A stretch of 64,000 bases of DNA from Streptomyces sp. NBC_01551. Its GTDB lineage: Bacteria; Actinomycetota; Actinomycetes; Streptomycetales; Streptomycetaceae. Within the stretch, counting starts at the first letter, position 1, and every line of letters starts with the position of its first letter. Where the stretch lies: NCBI RefSeq assembly GCF_026339935.1, contig NZ_JAPEPX010000001.1:5359501-5423500 (forward strand). The letters run 5' to 3'. The position numbers and the translations under genes are program-made. The notes beneath the pieces are model-generated. The model was not told the DNA's origin. It was given only the letters and a program-made list of their open reading frames with translations, and ran no database searches. Positions 62,243 through 64,000 of the stretch are shown in pieces.

Positions 62243-63291
62243 CGGACCCGGCCGTCCAGGCCGGTGAGCTCGGTGAACCCGGGGCCGGCCGTGGCCCGGC
62301 CGAGGACGTGGGCGTCGGAGAGGTCCGCGACGTGGAGCGGGCCGGCGCCGCCGGTGGGATGGGCCTCCACCCTGGCCCCCATCCGGCGCAGGCCGTCGCG
62401 CGGCTCCATGCCGAGCAGCAGTCCGGGCGGGGCCAGGGCCCGGGTGATCGCGGCGATCACCTGGGCGCGGGTGGCCTCGTCGTACTGGTAGAGGACGAAA
62501 TTGCAGGTCACGACATTGATGCGGTGGGCGCGGAGATACCCCGTCAGGGCCTCCAGATCGAGCATGTCCAGGGCGGAGATCCGGAGGGAGCCGTCGACGG
62601 ACGCCGTCTGCTCCAGTGACCACAGCACCTCGGAGAACCGCTCGTCGTAGTACGCCGAGGGGCCGTGGCAGGCCCGTACCCAGTCCAGCGTGGGCAGCGG
62701 CGGGGCGTCTATGCCGTGCCGCTCCAGCAGCGGGATCGTCCGGTAGGGCGGCGGGCCGGGATTCCACCGCAGGTCGGGGGCGAACCGGTCGTAGACCGCC
62801 CGGTTGTTCAGCTGGCGCAGCAGCAGCCCGATCCCGGTGCCCACGTCCAGCAGGCGTACGCCGTCGACGCCGTGGTGCGCGGCCCAGGAGCCGAGGAGGA
62901 GCTGGGGTATGAGGAACCGGCGCGCTCCGGTGAAGGAGTTGGAGCGCCCGGTGAGCACGGCCGTGATCCGGTCGCGGTGTGAGTCGAGGGTCTCGGAGAG
63001 CAGCTTGGCCCGGTCGGCGGGCGGGAGTTCGGGTGAGAAGAGTGCCTCGGCCCGCGGGTCCCGCGCGGCCACGGTGCGCAGGGCGATGCCGATGAGGGTG
63101 ATGAGGTGCGAGGTGCTCATCCGGGGCCGGGCGCCGCGGACGGACTCCAGCAGCCGGTCCACGGCCGGTGCGGAGCCGGACCCGGCCAGCAGCGCCATCG
63201 ACTCGTGCACCACCGACCAGCCGTGATTGCCCTGCTCGTGCTGCTGCATATCGCTCAATGTGCGTACCAGAAGGTCCTTGCCGTCGGACAT
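62239..63291 (-). CDS. Class I SAM-dependent methyltransferase-like protein
   Basis: A 350-residue protein from ATG 63291. Motif I is VRLLDVGTGIGLLLRQL (about residues 145-160); post-I and motif IV regions (SALDMLDLEALTGYLR, NVVTCNFVLYQYDEATRAQVIAAI) and LAPPGLLLGMEPRDGL fit a Rossmann methyltransferase. The first 130 residues are helical and of unknown role. Its stop overlaps the hydrolase start at 62242, and it is divergent from a second, homologous hydrolase at 63583. The substrate is not predictable. It might modify the precursor peptide or the hydrolases, but no direct evidence. Confidence 0.8.
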   Translation of the reverse strand: MSDGKDLLVRTLSDMQQHEQGNHGWSVVHESMALLAGSGSAPAVDRLLESVRGARPRMSTSHLITLIGIALRTVAARDPRAEALFSPELPPADRAKLLSETLDSHRDRITAVLTGRSNSFTGARRFLIPQLLLGSWAAHHGVDGVRLLDVGTGIGLLLRQLNNRAVYDRFAPDLRWNPGPPPYRTIPLLERHGIDAPPLPTLDWVRACHGPSAYYDERFSEVLWSLEQTASVDGSLRISALDMLDLEALTGYLRAHRINVVTCNFVLYQYDEATRAQVIAAITRALAPPGLLLGMEPRDGLRRMGARVEAHPTGGAGPLHVADLSDAHVLGRATAGPGFTELTGLDGRVR

Positions 63292-63391
63292 CAGCGAAGT
63301 GCCCCCCTCTTGTTCGGCTGACTGGACCACGTGCCGGATTGCGGCTCGCTTTTGGAAGGTTCGGTAGCCGTGCGAGTGCCTCCCAATTAAG

Positions 63392-63416
63392 CTGGACGGT
63401 CCTGGACCCTGTCCAG
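63392..63416. promoter_or_regulatory. Nested palindrome in divergent methyltransferase/hydrolase promoter
   Basis: CTGGAC...GTCCAG (outer 6-base arms) encloses GGTCCtGGACC (inner 5-base arms). It lies about 100 bases upstream of the minus-strand methyltransferase start and 167 bases upstream of the plus-strand hydrolase start. A TAGAGT at 63535-63540 resembles a -10 hexamer for the plus-strand gene. Confidence 0.4.
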
Positions 63417-63582
63417 CACGCCGACGAGTCCCTTCCCGCTCCGACGACACGGATCGTGGCACCGTTCGCCGCCCCGATCCCCGCCGCTTTCTCCCGTTCC
63501 CCCCATTCCGGCACACGCCATTGCGGCGTTGGTCTAGAGTCGCTCACGCACTTGCCGCGCACATCTCCAGAGGGTGGTCCGT

Positions 63583-64000
63583 ATGACCTCTGCGTTGGCT
63601 TTCGGTCAGGTGACCGAAGGACGAACGTCGACCGGATTGAGGTACCTGGAACGAAAGTCGGACTCCGACACGCTCACATTCTTCTTCCACGGCCTCGGTC
63701 TCGACGCAACGGACTACCTCGGATACCTCAGTCACACGGACACCCACGGCATCGCCCTGAACCTGCGCGGCTACGAACCGGACCGGTCGACCGGAATCCC
63801 ACCGGTGCCGCTGGCCTCGCACATCCGGCTGGCCGCCGCCTTCGTCGAGCAGGTGAGCCGCGAGAACGCGGGCAAGAAGATCGTGCTGCTGGGCTTCTCG
63901 CTGGGCGCGGACCTGATCCTGCAACTCGCGGAACACTGGCAGGGCGGGGGCCGGGCCCCGGCGATCCGTGCCGCCGTACTGCTCGATCCCAACGTCAATC
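63583..64000 (+). CDS. Alpha/beta hydrolase, cut by right edge of window
   Basis: ATG 63583 follows AGGGTGG, and the frame stays open to the last base, giving 139 residues. It has TGLRYLERKSDSDTLTFFFHGLGLDATDY (oxyanion region), KKIVLLGFSLGADLILQLAEHW (nucleophile elbow with Ser) and AAVLLDPNVN. These blocks align with the hydrolase at 61112-62242 (RYLERR, LLHGLGLDAEDF, LVGFSVGADMLF, ALLLDPNIN), so the two are paralogues. This copy lacks the N-terminal membrane anchor. The catalytic Asp/His region is outside the window. It is divergent from the methyltransferase gene. Confidence 0.82.
   Translation, partial: MTSALAFGQVTEGRTSTGLRYLERKSDSDTLTFFFHGLGLDATDYLGYLSHTDTHGIALNLRGYEPDRSTGIPPVPLASHIRLAAAFVEQVSRENAGKKIVLLGFSLGADLILQLAEHWQGGGRAPAIRAAVLLDPNVN

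Noticed and set aside
45536..64000. Mobile element or prophage carrying the conflict locus
   Set aside because: No integrase, transposase, tRNA attachment site or flanking direct repeat was seen, and base composition does not drop noticeably.

Overview
This window is a high-GC (roughly 70-75%) segment of an actinomycete chromosome, almost certainly Streptomyces or a close relative. Supporting signs are geosmin synthase, PucR-controlled xanthine dehydrogenase, aerobic cobalamin genes, the typical intergenic GCGCCTCAA...TTGAGGCGC palindrome, GTG/TTG starts, ATGA overlaps and rare TTA codons. About 50 protein genes are supported. No rRNA, tRNA, CRISPR array or insertion sequence was found.

Left part (1-14.1 kb): a GntR/FadR-type regulator cut by the window edge, a TPR-like protein, and a purine-salvage/oxidation locus (PucR regulator divergent from the FAD, 2Fe-2S and molybdopterin subunits of a xanthine dehydrogenase, then an NCS2 purine permease and an XdhC-type cofactor-insertion protein). 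A secreted beta-propeller, a septum-formation-domain membrane protein and an Eis-like acetyltransferase follow. Geosmin synthase (geoA) and an ABC exporter lie at 14.1-18.5 kb.

Middle part (18.8-39.9 kb): an aerobic cobalamin locus split in two. A cobN gene with a clear cobalamin riboswitch is divergent from cobG-cobH-cobIJ. A serine hydrolase and a two-component system follow, then a coupled MFS-cobL-cobM-cobK operon read the other way. Next come an ArsR-like regulator divergent from the MFS gene, an FAD monooxygenase, a secreted trypsin-like protease, a secreted phospholipase C and a second-type tsaD preceded by a perfect 31-bp Fur-family-like palindrome.

Right part (40-64 kb) is accessory. 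Two tandem secreted kelch propellers with paired cysteines in every blade come first, then a small coupled methyltransferase pair, a tyrosine phosphatase and a membrane VWA pair. The remainder is a biological-conflict/peptide-modification locus: an aKG-HExxH-type peptide beta-hydroxylase with a 70-aa FxsA-like precursor directly upstream, a caspase-like peptidase with a C-terminal effector-associated domain 2 (EAD2) coupled to an alpha/beta hydrolase, and a cation/proton antiporter. On the far side lies a tightly overlapping operon encoding a VMAP-type protein (EAD2 plus VMAP-C), a MoxR AAA ATPase and a 1543-aa vWA/NB-ARC/TPR protein. A methyltransferase sits between two paralogous hydrolases at the right edge.

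The best reading is a vWA-MoxR-VMAP ternary conflict system in which a TPR/NB-ARC sensor and MoxR ATPase control an EAD2-recruited caspase, linked to a FxSxx-like RiPP module. In the genes checked, TTA codons occur only in the hydroxylase and the vWA/NB-ARC/TPR gene, so the locus may depend on the developmental tRNA bldA.
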